From the NCBI GenBank assembly GCA_015065135.1, contig SVQY01000004.1:32158-96157 (forward strand): a DNA stretch of 64,000 nt, written 5' to 3'. Numbering within the stretch: position 1 is the first letter of the stretch; each line of letters opens with the position of its first letter. Below are positions 34,979 to 43,423 of this stretch, one piece after another. Position numbers and translations under genes: made by a program. Origin of the DNA: Oscillospiraceae bacterium. GTDB taxonomy: Bacteria > Bacillota > Clostridia > Oscillospirales > CAG-272. The notes under the pieces are model-generated. The model saw nothing but the letters and a program-made list of their open reading frames with translations. It did no database searches and was not told the origin of the DNA.

Positions 34979-36358
34979 TCAGTGTCCGGTAATGTCCCGC
35001 TTCAGACTCTCAATATCCGACTCGAAAAGAGGTTCTCTTGTCATGCGGGTCTTGATGATATTACAGGAGGACTGTACCGTGGAGGGGTCCTTATTGATGA
35101 CCTTACTGATGTTGGGGAAGGACATCTCGGTGATCTCGCGGAGCAGGTAAATGGTGATATGACGGGCATAAGCGATCTCCTTGTTTCGCTTTTTGCCGAT
35201 CAGCTCCTCCTTGGAGACATTGTATTTTTTGTAGACCGCGGCAAAGATCTTGTCAATGGTCACGTTCAACGGCTCTGCGTCGCCCAGCAGATCGCTGATG
35301 CAATCCTTAGCCATTTCCAGAGAGATGCGTCTGCCGTCAATGAGAGACTTGGCTGCCAGCTTTTTGATAGAGCCCTCGATCTGGCGGATATTGGAGCGCA
35401 GGTTCTCTGCCAGGAAGGAAAGCACCTCGTCGGGGAGATCGATGTTCAGATATTCGGCCTTCTTGCGGATGATGGCGACACGCAGCTCCATATCGGGGGG
35501 ATTGATGTCTGCCAGCAGACCCTGCTCAAAGCGGGAGCGGAGACGCTCCTCCAGAGGATTGATGTCCTTCGGGGGGCGATCGGAGGCCAGGATGATCTGC
35601 TTGCCCTCGTCAAAGAGGGTATTGAAGGTGTTAAATACCTCCAACTGTGTAGACTCCTTGCCTGCGATGAACTGTACATCATCCAGCAGCAGCACATCAC
35701 AGCCGCGGTAATAGCTGCGGAAGGACTCCATATCGTTTCTGGAAATGCACTTGACCATGTAATTCACAAAATCGACCATCGTGGTGTAGATCACCTTGGT
35801 ATTGGGGCGCTGACGGCGCAGCTCGTTCACGACCGCACACATCAAATGCGTTTTGCCAACGCCGGAGGGACCGTAGAGAAAGAGGGGATTGTGCACATCA
35901 TAGGGCTTTGCCGCTACGCGCATACAGACCGCTCTTGCAAAGTGGTTGCTCTCACCCTCGATAAAGTTGTCAAAGGTGAATTTTGCGCGGTGCGCGTCAA
36001 GAGGGTCCTCCTCACGCTCGGGTGTGGGAGCGACCTCAGGTGTGGATGAGGTCTGTCCGGTCACGCGGCGACGCAGGGCCTCAGCATCCACCGGCTTGCC
36101 GATAAATCGGAAGGTCACGGTGACCTCCATACCGGCAACGGTTGCAAAGCGCTCCTCGATCTTTCCTTTGTAATTTTTTTCAAGCAAGGGCAGCTTGAAT
36201 TCGGATTCAGTATCAAAGGTCAGCTCGTTGGAGACAGGATCAAAATTTGAGGGTGTGATGGCACCGTACCACAGTTCAAAAACAGTACTGGCGCACTCAC
36301 CGCGGAAGGAATCCTTTACCAATTCCCATATTTCCTTCATTTCGTCGGGATATGCCAT
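34979..36358 (-). CDS. dnaA: chromosomal replication initiator DnaA
   Basis: A 459-residue AAA+ initiator. Domain I (1-85, MKEIWELVKDSFRGECASTVFELWY) and a short linker are followed by the ATPase with GPSGVGKT at 163-170 and LLLDDVQF (Walker B). The C-terminal domain IV holds the DnaA signature region (ARHITIYLLREITEMSFPNISKVINKDPSTV, quoted here only by its first and last residues: Ala to Val, about 395-425). It binds the boxes in the adjacent gap and opens oriC. The ATG follows GAAAGGACG. The upstream region has three palindromes, so expression may be controlled. Confidence 0.97.
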   Translation of the reverse strand: MAYPDEMKEIWELVKDSFRGECASTVFELWYGAITPSNFDPVSNELTFDTESEFKLPLLEKNYKGKIEERFATVAGMEVTVTFRFIGKPVDAEALRRRVTGQTSSTPEVAPTPEREEDPLDAHRAKFTFDNFIEGESNHFARAVCMRVAAKPYDVHNPLFLYGPSGVGKTHLMCAVVNELRRQRPNTKVIYTTMVDFVNYMVKCISRNDMESFRSYYRGCDVLLLDDVQFIAGKESTQLEVFNTFNTLFDEGKQIILASDRPPKDINPLEERLRSRFEQGLLADINPPDMELRVAIIRKKAEYLNIDLPDEVLSFLAENLRSNIRQIEGSIKKLAAKSLIDGRRISLEMAKDCISDLLGDAEPLNVTIDKIFAAVYKKYNVSKEELIGKKRNKEIAYARHITIYLLREITEMSFPNISKVINKDPSTVQSSCNIIKTRMTREPLFESDIESLKRDITGH

Positions 36359-36582
36359 AGTTAAAACGTCCTTTCATTTGAATTTTCGATCCTGCGGAAG
36401 CATGTAAGATTCTGATACCGGCCGGTATCTCCCGCAAGGATCATAATGCATTCTACCATGACGTTGACGGTTTTGTCGTCAACCCGACGGTAAGGACCTG
36501 CGAGTAAGAGTAAGATGACAGAAAAATACTTTTTTGTACGACATTGCTACGACACGCGTGCGCACACGCGATATTAGTTAGT

Positions 36583-36611
36583 ATTATAACATAAAATATA
36601 TTATAATACAA
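36583..36611 (-). promoter_or_regulatory. probable dnaA promoter
   Basis: On the minus strand TTGTAT, 17 bases, TATAAT (36588-36583). The leader would be about 220 bases and would carry the three palindromes. The -35 is imperfect, so the position is tentative. Confidence 0.45.
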
Positions 36612-36745
36612 GAACAACTGCTATGGAAAACTTGAAATTGCCCGATTGTTTACACTTTTTTTACTTTTTTATAGGTAAAAATCTGTTTTTCAAGAGAAAA
36701 AATAACATCTTTTTCTTTTTTAAAAAGAAAAGAAAAGAGAATGTC

Positions 36746-36774
36746 TTGCAATTTTTTAAAAAGTAGGTTATACT
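36746..36774 (+). promoter_or_regulatory. copA promoter
   Basis: TTGCAA (36746-36751), 17 bases, TATACT (36769-36774), about 15 bases before an AAGGGGGGA ribosome site. No clear CsoR or CopY operator was recognised. Confidence 0.7.
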
Positions 36775-36795
36775 AACAAAAAAGGGGGGATCCCA

Positions 36796-39354
36796 ATGTC
36801 AAAAAAAGAAATATTTGCCGTTAACGGTATGACATGTGCTGCGTGTGTGGCACACGTAGAGCGTGCGGCAAGAAGCGTTTTGGGGGATGAAATACCCTTT
36901 ACGGTCAGCCTTCTTTCCTCTACGCTTTCGGTAACGGTAGCCGAAAATACAGATATAAACGTCTTGTTTCGCAGGCTTTCCGCCGCCTTGAAGCGAGCCG
37001 GCTACGGTCTGGAAAAGCAGGGTGAGGCAGATGCGGAGCGTCGTGCCGCCCGTGAAAAAAGAATAGAAAAGGGGAGGCTGATAGCCTCTGTAGTCATTAC
37101 CTCTTTGCTGATGCTGGTAGCAATGTGGCATATGATCCCCGGTGCACCTGCCGTGGCAATCCTGCACGCCGAAAAAACACCGATAGCCCATTGGTGCGTG
37201 CAGGCGGTGCTGACCCTTGCGGTGCTGATATTGGAGAGACGCTTTTTCAGAGGCGGCTTTTCCGCCCTTTTCCACGGCGCGCCGAATATGGACTCGCTGG
37301 TAGCGCTGGGCTCTGCTTCTGCCGCGATCTACGGCCTTGTAGCGGGCGGATGCATCATCTACGGCACCGCTACCGGCAATGCCGCATTGGTACACCATTA
37401 TCTTCATCAGCTTTATATGGAGTCGGCGGCCACCATTCTGACCCTGGTCTCCGTGGGCAAATTTCTGGAGGGGCGTGCCCGTCACAAGACCGCAGGAGCG
37501 GTCCGCGCGCTGATCGCCGAGGAGGCAACCACCGCCAGAAGGATGATAGACGAGGGCTTTGAGGATGTCCTTTTAGAGGAGCTCACCGTGGGGGATCTGA
37601 TCCTTGTGAGAGAGGGTGAAAAGATTCCTGCCGACGGTATTGTTGAGAGCGGAGAGGGCAGTGTGAACGAGGCGATGATCACCGGTGAATCGCTGCCCCG
37701 TGCCGTTTCAAAGGGAGAGCGTGTGACCGGCTCTACCGTGCTGGAGGAGGGAACGCTTACGGTGCGTGTGGATCGGATCGGTGAGGAAAGCACGTTGCGA
37801 CGCATTGCCGCGCTTCTGGAGGAGACCGCCGCCACCAAGGCACCTGCCGCGCGTCTTGCGGACAAGGTGAGCAGTATTTTCGTACCCGTTGTGCTATGTA
37901 TTGCCGCTGTGACGGCTATCGTCTGGCTGATCATTTCGGCCTGTAATCCTGCTATCGGGCGTTCGGTGGCCTTTCAGACCGCCGTTTCGGTGCTGGTCAT
38001 CTCCTGCCCCTGCGCCCTGGGTCTGGCCACGCCTACCGCCATTACGGTGGGCAGCGGCCGCGGCGCCGGCTTCGGGATCCTGTTCAAGAGTGCGGAGGCG
38101 CTGGAGACTCTTGCTACCGCCAAATATCTGCTGACCGACAAGACCGGCACGCTTACCCGTGGCGAAATGGCGGTGACCGACAAGATCTGTCTTGTCGGCA
38201 GCGAGGATGAAATGCTGGCGCTGCTTGCCTCTATCGAGGCGTTTTCCACCCATCCCGTGGCAAGACCGATGGCAGCACTTTCGCACATACGTCTGCCGCT
38301 TTCCGCGTTTTTCTCACATACGGGTAAGGGGCTTTCCGCCAGAGACGAGCAGGGCAGGCTGATCCTTGCCGGCCGCCGTGCGTTGTTTGAAGCTCTGCCA
38401 GAGGCGCCCGAGCTTTCGGATGATGTTCTCTCGCGCGTGATCGCTCTGGAGCAGGAAGGAAAAAGCGTGACCGTGCTGTCAAGAGGCAGCGAAATCCTGG
38501 GCATCGTGGCGGTGGCCGATACGCTGCGCGAGGACAGCGCAGCGGCTGTACGCGGCTTTGAACGAGCCGGTGTACGTGTGGTAATGCTGACCGGCGACAA
38601 TCCTGCCGCTGCGGGCAAGATCGCCGCCGAGGCGGGTATTCAGGAATACCGAGCCGAGCTTTTACCCGAGGATAAGGAGCGGATCGTGGCCGAATACACC
38701 GCAAAGGGTGTGGTGGCTATGGTGGGAGACGGTATCAATGATGCTCCTGCGCTGGCTCGCGCCGACGTGGGCCTTGCCATCGGTGCAGGCACCGCCGTTG
38801 CAATGGAGAGTGCCGGCGTGGTACTGACCGGCAGCTCGCTGACAGATGCATTGGCTGCATTGGAGCTTGGCCGCGCGACCAGGCGGAATATCAAGCAAAA
38901 TCTGCTCTGGGCGCTCTTTTACAACGCCATCTGTATCCCGGTGGCGGCAGGTGTATTTTATGGCCTTGGATTACTGCTGATGCCGATGATCGCATCGCTT
39001 GCGATGAGCTTCTCCTCGGTATTCGTGGTGCTCAACGCTCTGCGACTTTCCCGCTATCAGCCGCCCGCGCTGCGCGAGCGGATCAAAGCAAAACAAAAAA
39101 TGGAAAATGAAAAGAAGGAGGAAGATAAAATGTTTGGAAAAAGGGAGAACGTGGTCACGGTTCTGACGGTTGAGGGAATGATGTGCAATCATTGCACCGC
39201 TCATGTGGAAAAGGCGCTGCTGGCGCTGAAGGGCGTTTGTGCCGCCACGGCGGATCTTGCCACCAAGACGGTCACGGTAACGGCTACCGCCAAGGTGACC
39301 CCCGAGCAGATGAAAAATGCCATCACCGACGCAGGGTATACTGTTGTCGGGTAA
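36796..39354 (+). CDS. copA: copper-exporting P1B-type ATPase CopA with a C-terminal CopZ-like domain
   Basis: An 852-residue Cu+ ATPase. The N-terminal metal-binding domain has GMTCAAC (11-17). The transmembrane CPC motif lies in SCPCALGLATPT (about 402-413). DKTGTLT at about 448 carries the phosphorylated Asp, and GDGINDAPAL follows in the P domain. After the last helix a charged linker (KQKMENEKKEEDK) joins a second HMA domain with GMMCNHC (794-800). Having the second HMA at the C-terminus is unusual. Inside the linker an AAGGAGG site (39115-39121) is followed by an in-frame ATG at 39130, which could start a separate 74-residue CopZ chaperone. The gene is monocistronic, with its own promoter and terminator. 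Confidence 0.95.
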   Translation: MSKKEIFAVNGMTCAACVAHVERAARSVLGDEIPFTVSLLSSTLSVTVAENTDINVLFRRLSAALKRAGYGLEKQGEADAERRAAREKRIEKGRLIASVVITSLLMLVAMWHMIPGAPAVAILHAEKTPIAHWCVQAVLTLAVLILERRFFRGGFSALFHGAPNMDSLVALGSASAAIYGLVAGGCIIYGTATGNAALVHHYLHQLYMESAATILTLVSVGKFLEGRARHKTAGAVRALIAEEATTARRMIDEGFEDVLLEELTVGDLILVREGEKIPADGIVESGEGSVNEAMITGESLPRAVSKGERVTGSTVLEEGTLTVRVDRIGEESTLRRIAALLEETAATKAPAARLADKVSSIFVPVVLCIAAVTAIVWLIISACNPAIGRSVAFQTAVSVLVISCPCALGLATPTAITVGSGRGAGFGILFKSAEALETLATAKYLLTDKTGTLTRGEMAVTDKICLVGSEDEMLALLASIEAFSTHPVARPMAALSHIRLPLSAFFSHTGKGLSARDEQGRLILAGRRALFEALPEAPELSDDVLSRVIALEQEGKSVTVLSRGSEILGIVAVADTLREDSAAAVRGFERAGVRVVMLTGDNPAAAGKIAAEAGIQEYRAELLPEDKERIVAEYTAKGVVAMVGDGINDAPALARADVGLAIGAGTAVAMESAGVVLTGSSLTDALAALELGRATRRNIKQNLLWALFYNAICIPVAAGVFYGLGLLLMPMIASLAMSFSSVFVVLNALRLSRYQPPALRERIKAKQKMENEKKEEDKMFGKRENVVTVLTVEGMMCNHCTAHVEKALLALKGVCAATADLATKTVTVTATAKVTPEQMKNAITDAGYTVVG
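39130..39354 (+). CDS. possible internally initiated CopZ-like copper chaperone
   Basis: 74 residues in the same frame as copA, starting MFGKRENVVTVLTVEGMMC. It forms exactly one HMA domain with CNHC and a normal CopZ length. The site AAGGAGG lies 8 bases before the ATG. No free copZ gene is present nearby. That an internal product is made is an inference. The alternative is that copA and copZ simply fused by loss of a stop codon and the old ribosome site remains. Confidence 0.5.
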   Translation: MFGKRENVVTVLTVEGMMCNHCTAHVEKALLALKGVCAATADLATKTVTVTATAKVTPEQMKNAITDAGYTVVG

Positions 39355-39367
39355 GTGAGGGAGAACG

Positions 39368-39418
39368 GAGAAAGGAGACCCCCTTTTGCAAAAAGGGGTC
39401 TCCTTTCTCTTTCTTTTT
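39368..39418 (+). terminator. copA terminator, purine-arm hairpin
   Basis: GAGAAAGGAGACCCC pairs with GGGGTCTCCTTTCTC around CTTTTGCAAAAA, followed by a T-rich tail. Confidence 0.8.
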
Positions 39419-39486
39419 CGCTATGCGAAAAAGAAGAAATTCACTATTCTCTACCGAAAACCTTTAAACAAAGGGAAAATCGCACG

Positions 39487-39613
39487 CCCGTGCAAAAATT
39501 TTCGCCCGCCTTTTTTAAAAGGCGGCGCGGGTGTGGGGCGCGTAGCCCCGCAAAACAGCGTTTTCTTTTGCAAGCTTTTTTTGCGCTTGCGGTATCAAAA
39601 GAAAAGCGACTGC
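39487..39613 (+). repeat. dispersed intergenic repeat, copy B
   Basis: The plus-strand partner of the element at 23611-23740. It starts CCCGTG and keeps the CGCCCGCC...AAAAGGCGG and GGGGCGCG...CCCCGC hairpins and the GCGTTTTCTTTTG block. It lies between copA and mtnN. The rest of the 39355-39680 gap is terminator sequence. Confidence 0.8.
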
Positions 39614-39680
39614 CGGCGTTAGCGGTATATGTAAAGCCCCCTCTGCATTGTGCAGAGGGGGCAAATGGATGATATGATAC

Positions 39681-40373
39681 TCAGGAAAGTGCCGTTGCAA
39701 AGGCCTTTGTGATCTTGACCGAAAGCGCTGCCGCCTTGGGGGCAAACTCGGAAAATTCCATGCCGTCGCCGCCATCCGAGATCACACGCAGCACCGCAAA
39801 GGGCACGCCGTTGGTATAGGCCACCTGACCGATAGAGGCGCCCTCCATTTCGCAGGCAATGGCACCGAACATACTTTTGATGCGCGTTTTGTCCTCGCTT
39901 TTTGCCACAAACAGATCGCCCGAGGCAATGGTTCCCTCAAAGAGCCTGCCCTCGGCAGCGGCAGTTTTTGCCAGCAGCGCGGTCAGCGTCGCATCGGTGG
40001 GAATATGGATGATATTCAGGCCGGAGATCAGCCCTGCGGGGTCGCCGATGGCGGTGGTATCCATATCATGCTGCACCACATCGGTGGCAACGGCAATATC
40101 GGTCACCTGCATTCCCTCGGCAAGGCCGCCGGCAACGCCGGTATTGAGCAGCGCGGTAGCATTGTAGCGCAGCAGCATTGCCTCTGCGCACATAGCAGCT
40201 GCTACCTTACCAACACCGCAGGTGGCGGTCACGCAGGGGGTGTTACCCAGCTTTCCCACCGTAAAGCAAATGCCGCTCACAGTCTCCTCCCGCTTTTCTG
40301 TCATGGCGGCCTTCAGGCCCTCTGTTTCCATAGACATGGCACCGATGATGCCAAGCATCTTATTCGTTTGCAT
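39681..40373 (-). CDS. mtnN: 5'-methylthioadenosine/S-adenosylhomocysteine nucleosidase
   Basis: A 230-residue MtnN (Pfs). It removes adenine from SAH and MTA. MLGIIGAMSMETEGLKAAM at the N-terminus, the GVAGG loop, the EMEGAS motif (catalytic Glu region) and the ISDGGD pattern near the C-terminus, with its catalytic Asp, are all present. The start at 40373 has AAAGGAG upstream and lies inside the luxS 3' end, a 14-base overlap, so the two are translationally coupled. Together with LuxS it recycles SAH to homocysteine and gives the AI-2 precursor. A short hairpin lies beyond the stop. Confidence 0.95.
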   Translation of the reverse strand: MQTNKMLGIIGAMSMETEGLKAAMTEKREETVSGICFTVGKLGNTPCVTATCGVGKVAAAMCAEAMLLRYNATALLNTGVAGGLAEGMQVTDIAVATDVVQHDMDTTAIGDPAGLISGLNIIHIPTDATLTALLAKTAAAEGRLFEGTIASGDLFVAKSEDKTRIKSMFGAIACEMEGASIGQVAYTNGVPFAVLRVISDGGDGMEFSEFAPKAAALSVKITKAFATALS

Positions 40374-40818
40374 AGCTGAAATCTCCTTTGTGCTCCTGTA
40401 ATACCGCCAGATATGCGGCACATTCCTTTTTTGCGGCGGCAATGTCCAGCTCCAGATAATTGCCGCATTCCTTGCGCGTGGCGCCGAAAACCGCACCCTC
40501 GTGGGCAACGGTGGCGGCAAGGGCCGCCTTCAGCGCCTCCAGCACGGCCATAGGCTCCAGATCGCGTGTGAGCAGGTAAAAGCCTGTCCGACAGCCCATA
40601 GGGCCGAAATAAATGACGTTTTTGCCGATCTCACCGTTGCGCAGGAAGGTGGCCAGCATATGCTCTACCGAGTGCATGGTCACGTTATCCATATAGTCGC
40701 CCTTGTTGGGCACGCGTGTGCGCAGATCGAAGGAGGTAATATCACCGTCAATGCGGGAGATATACATACCCTTGCCGATCTTATCGTGATCTACCGAAAA
40801 GGATGCAATGCGTTTCAT
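40360..40818 (-). CDS. luxS: S-ribosylhomocysteine lyase LuxS (AI-2 synthesis)
   Basis: A 152-residue metalloenzyme of normal length. The HxxEH metal motif is HSVEH at 49-53. Cys76 in GPMGCRTGF is the catalytic cysteine, and Cys118 in KECGNYLELD is the third metal ligand. It splits S-ribosylhomocysteine into homocysteine and DPD, which cyclises to AI-2. It overlaps the AraC gene upstream by four bases (ATGA) and mtnN downstream by 14, so all three are one operon. No AI-2 receptor or lsr transport genes are visible, so the metabolic role is the safer one. Confidence 0.97.
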   Translation of the reverse strand: MKRIASFSVDHDKIGKGMYISRIDGDITSFDLRTRVPNKGDYMDNVTMHSVEHMLATFLRNGEIGKNVIYFGPMGCRTGFYLLTRDLEPMAVLEALKAALAATVAHEGAVFGATRKECGNYLELDIAAAKKECAAYLAVLQEHKGDFSYANE

Positions 40819-41660
40819 GTCAGGTCTCCTTTGCTTGTTTTTTCTGCCGCACGGGCCTCCTGCTTCATGCGGCGGTATTCACTGGGGGTCCTCCCCATTT
40901 GCTTGAAAAAGGCGCGGTTAAAGGTGCGTAGCGTACCAAAGCCCACCAGGTCGCTGATCTCGGTCACCGATTTATCGCTGTGCCGCAGGTAATTGCAGGC
41001 AAAGGAAACGCGCAGCGAATTCACATAGTCGTTAAAGCCGATCTGCAGCTTATCCGAAAAGAGGTGAGAAATGTAATAGCGGCTGATGTGCAGCTCGTTT
41101 TCCAAAAGCGAAAGAGATAGATCCGAGGTATAATTTTTTGCACAGTAGTTGACGATGGTCTTGAGGGCGTGGGAGTCATCCGGCACCGTTTTGGTCAGCT
41201 CCATTTGCGAGAGCAGCTTGCCCAGCAGCGCCATCAGATAGCCGTGCCGTCTCACCTCTACGTAGGGGCTGTCATCCGCATCCAGCGCAAAAAGGCGGGC
41301 GGCCAGCTCTCGGATCTCGGGGTCGTTTGCCGCATCCGGGATCTTGGCAGAAAGCGGCTGGCTGTTGGTAAACACATGCGCGATCTCGGGCAGAATATCC
41401 GGATTGATGATGAAAAGAAAGTAATGCTCCTTATCGTAGGATTCATAGCGGTGGATCTGATTGGGAAAGGCGATAAATACATCGCCGCCGTGGATCTCAT
41501 AGCGCTCGGTGTCGGCAAAGGCAGAGCAATGCCCCTCTAAAAACAGCACCAGCTCAATATGCGTGTGCAGGTGCGCGGCACACTGTATGCGCGAGCGCCC
41601 GGTTGGCAGGATGTGGCGACCGTGATAGTCGGTGGTTCGGTTTTCGTAAAAGGCGATCAT
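40815..41660 (-). CDS. AraC-family transcriptional regulator with cupin sensor
   Basis: A 281-residue protein. An N-terminal cupin domain (about 1-150, with HLHTHIELVLFLEGHC and GDVFIAFPNQIHRYE) senses a ligand and the C-terminal pair of helix-turn-helix motifs (about 180-275, ending FKQMGRTPSEYRRMK) binds DNA. Such regulators usually control carbohydrate genes. Its last codons overlap luxS by four bases, so it is the first gene of the regulator-luxS-mtnN operon. The physical link is certain; control of luxS by it is an inference. Confidence 0.88.
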   Translation of the reverse strand: MIAFYENRTTDYHGRHILPTGRSRIQCAAHLHTHIELVLFLEGHCSAFADTERYEIHGGDVFIAFPNQIHRYESYDKEHYFLFIINPDILPEIAHVFTNSQPLSAKIPDAANDPEIRELAARLFALDADDSPYVEVRRHGYLMALLGKLLSQMELTKTVPDDSHALKTIVNYCAKNYTSDLSLSLLENELHISRYYISHLFSDKLQIGFNDYVNSLRVSFACNYLRHSDKSVTEISDLVGFGTLRTFNRAFFKQMGRTPSEYRRMKQEARAAEKTSKGDLT

Positions 41661-41676
41661 AAATGTCTCCTGATTT

Positions 41677-42780
41677 TTATACGTATATGCGTGTGAGGCG
41701 GGCGGAAAGCGCGGTCAGGATCTCATAGGGGATCCTGCCGAGATAGGCGGCAGGGGTGGCAGCGTTATCCCAAAGGCAGACGGTATCTCCCACAGCAGCG
41801 GGAGTATCGGTCAGGTCTACGGTAGTCATATCCATAGAAACGCGACCGCAAACGGCGGCGCGAAAGCGCGCTGCACCGTGATGCAGCGTTACCGAAAATC
41901 CGTTTGTACGGCGGTCAAGACCGTCGCCGTAGCCAAGGGGGAGGGTGCCGATGCGGCTTTCCCGCTTTGTAACGAAATCGCCGCCGTAGCCCACCGGTGT
42001 TCCCGCGGGAACGGTGCGCAGTTGCTGCACCGGTGCCCGAAGCGAGAGCGTGGGGGTAAGAGGCAGCGCCGTCTGAACGGGAGAGATGCCGTAAAGCGAG
42101 ATGCCGAGGCGCACACCGTCCAGAACGCTTTCGGGCAGGGTCAGCGCCGCCGCCGATGCGGCGGCATGTGCAAAAAGCCGATGACCGCTTTGCGCCAGCG
42201 CTCGATGTAGTGCCAGAAAACGAGAGAGAGAGGCCGCCGTGGCGGCAGGGTCGGTGTCTGCGACAGGGAAATGCGTGAAAAGGCCGTGGGGTGCAAGATT
42301 TTTTTGCCGCAGGGCGAAAAATATGCCCTCGGTATCGGCATAGTCAAATCCCTCGCGGCAAAGGCCGCCATCCAGCTTCAGATGGATCTGCAGCGGCAGA
42401 TCGCCCTCAAGGGCGGCCGAGAGCGCAGCGGCATACGGGGCGGAAAAGACTGCCTGCGTGATCCGCGCTGCTGCCAGCAGGGGCGCTTGCGACGGCGGCG
42501 TGTAGCCCAGCACCAGAATTTCCGCCCTGCGCTGTGCGGTGCGCAGGGTGAGTGCCTCCTCGGCGGTGGCCACCGCAAAAAAATCGCAGCCGGCAGCCGA
42601 GAGTATGGCGGCGGTGCGCAAAAGCCCGTGTCCGTAGGCATTGCACTTGACCACGGCGATCACGCGCGTATCCGGGCGGTGCCGACGCACCGTCTGCCGC
42701 AAAAGACAAAAATTGCGGTGCAGGGCGGTGGTGTCTATCTGTGCAAAGGCGCGCTCTGCAGAGAAAAGGCAGGCATCCAT
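41677..42780 (-). CDS. alr: alanine racemase
   Basis: A 367-residue fold-type III PLP enzyme that interconverts L- and D-alanine for peptidoglycan. The PLP lysine is Lys45 in VVKCNAYGHG (Ala is more common where this has Cys46). GISLYGISP and the catalytic tyrosine in GTPVGYGGDF follow, as in the family. The ATG at 42780 follows AAAGGAGC; the upstream ATG 15 codons earlier lies between the -10 and the ribosome site and is not used. The length is slightly short but complete. Confidence 0.94.
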   Translation of the reverse strand: MDACLFSAERAFAQIDTTALHRNFCLLRQTVRRHRPDTRVIAVVKCNAYGHGLLRTAAILSAAGCDFFAVATAEEALTLRTAQRRAEILVLGYTPPSQAPLLAAARITQAVFSAPYAAALSAALEGDLPLQIHLKLDGGLCREGFDYADTEGIFFALRQKNLAPHGLFTHFPVADTDPAATAASLSRFLALHRALAQSGHRLFAHAAASAAALTLPESVLDGVRLGISLYGISPVQTALPLTPTLSLRAPVQQLRTVPAGTPVGYGGDFVTKRESRIGTLPLGYGDGLDRRTNGFSVTLHHGAARFRAAVCGRVSMDMTTVDLTDTPAAVGDTVCLWDNAATPAAYLGRIPYEILTALSARLTRIYV

Positions 42781-42796
42781 AGCAGCTCCTTTCTTG

Positions 42797-42825
42797 ATGA
42801 TACCACAATTTTTGTCCGATGGCAA
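42797..42825 (-). promoter_or_regulatory. alr promoter
   Basis: On the minus strand TTGCCA (42825-42820), 17 bases, TATCAT (42802-42797). The leader is very short, about 10-15 bases, and holds just the ribosome site. Confidence 0.6.
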
Positions 42826-42885
42826 GTGGTATCCTTCATTTTATCGCAAGTTTGTGCATATATTGCAGAAAAAGGGGGTGAGCGG

Positions 42886-43377
42886 ATGAAAACGAGGGCG
42901 ATCGCCTTTTTTCTGATCCTTTTTCTTTTTGCGACAGCTTTTGCGGCCTGCGGCAGAAAAGCCGCGCCCTTCAACGGTTTTTCGCGGCCTTTTTCGGCCG
43001 ATGTTACGGGGGAGCTTGGCGGCGTTGCCTTTTCCGCTACGGTACAGGGTGAGGAAGGGGCAGAGGATGGAGCCCTGCCGCTGACCGTAACATTCTATGC
43101 GCCAAAGTCTTTGTGCGGCACCGTTTTGCGCCGCACGGAGAGCGGGGAATGCAGGATCGAGGTCGGAGAAACGGCCTTGCCGGTCACAGCGGAATTCCGT
43201 GCCCTTTTTGCGCTCTTTCCGACAACGGTGGCAGCTGAGCGCGTTGCTGTTACCGAGGAGGGGCTGACTGCCGTAGAGGCCGTCGGCGTGCGCTTCCTGT
43301 TTTTGCGTGACGATACGCTCTATCGCATCGAGAGCCCGGACGGCTATCTGAATATCGTCAGCATCGCGTTTGGATAA
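42886..43377 (+). CDS. small lipoprotein, unknown function
   Basis: A 163-residue protein. Residues 1-20 form a lipoprotein signal peptide (KTRAIAFFLILFLFATAFAAC) with Cys22 as the likely lipid-attachment site. The mature part has beta-rich, two-block character (GELGGVAFSATVQGE near 40, LYRIESPDGYLNIVSIAFG at the end), like small cell-wall lipoproteins with a DUF-type beta-sandwich; I do not recognise the family. GGGGGTGAGCGG precedes the ATG. It stands alone between divergent alr and a terminator shared with rplA. Confidence 0.7.
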   Translation: MKTRAIAFFLILFLFATAFAACGRKAAPFNGFSRPFSADVTGELGGVAFSATVQGEEGAEDGALPLTVTFYAPKSLCGTVLRRTESGECRIEVGETALPVTAEFRALFALFPTTVAAERVAVTEEGLTAVEAVGVRFLFLRDDTLYRIESPDGYLNIVSIAFG

Positions 43378-43413
43378 AAAAAGAAAAGCACCGCAAGGTG
43401 CTTTTCTTTTTTT
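43376..43413. terminator. bidirectional terminator between the lipoprotein gene and rplA
   Basis: AGAAAAGCACC-gcaa-GGTGCTTTTCT, flanked by A and T runs. It ends both converging transcripts, so rplA is the last gene of its operon. Confidence 0.85.
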
Positions 43414-43423
43414 ATCAGTTCAA

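Larger units (their letters stand above)
36359..36795. other. divergent dnaA/copA regulatory region
   Basis: It holds no gene. From the dnaA side: a perfect 16-bp palindrome GATACCGGCCGGTATC (36414-36429), GTTGACG-N7-CGTCAAC (36463-36483), CGCGTG-N4-CACGCG (36556-36571 region), and an AT-only stretch around 36577-36610. No TTATCCACA box is seen, so this is probably regulatory and not a second origin half. Confidence 0.65.

Noticed and set aside
36359..36795. Second half of a bipartite origin upstream of dnaA
   Set aside because: It is AT-rich, but contains no DnaA box of the TTATCCACA type.
42271..42885. N-terminal extension of the lipoprotein frame at 42886
   Set aside because: It runs through alr antisense. 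The lipoprotein signal peptide begins only at 42886.
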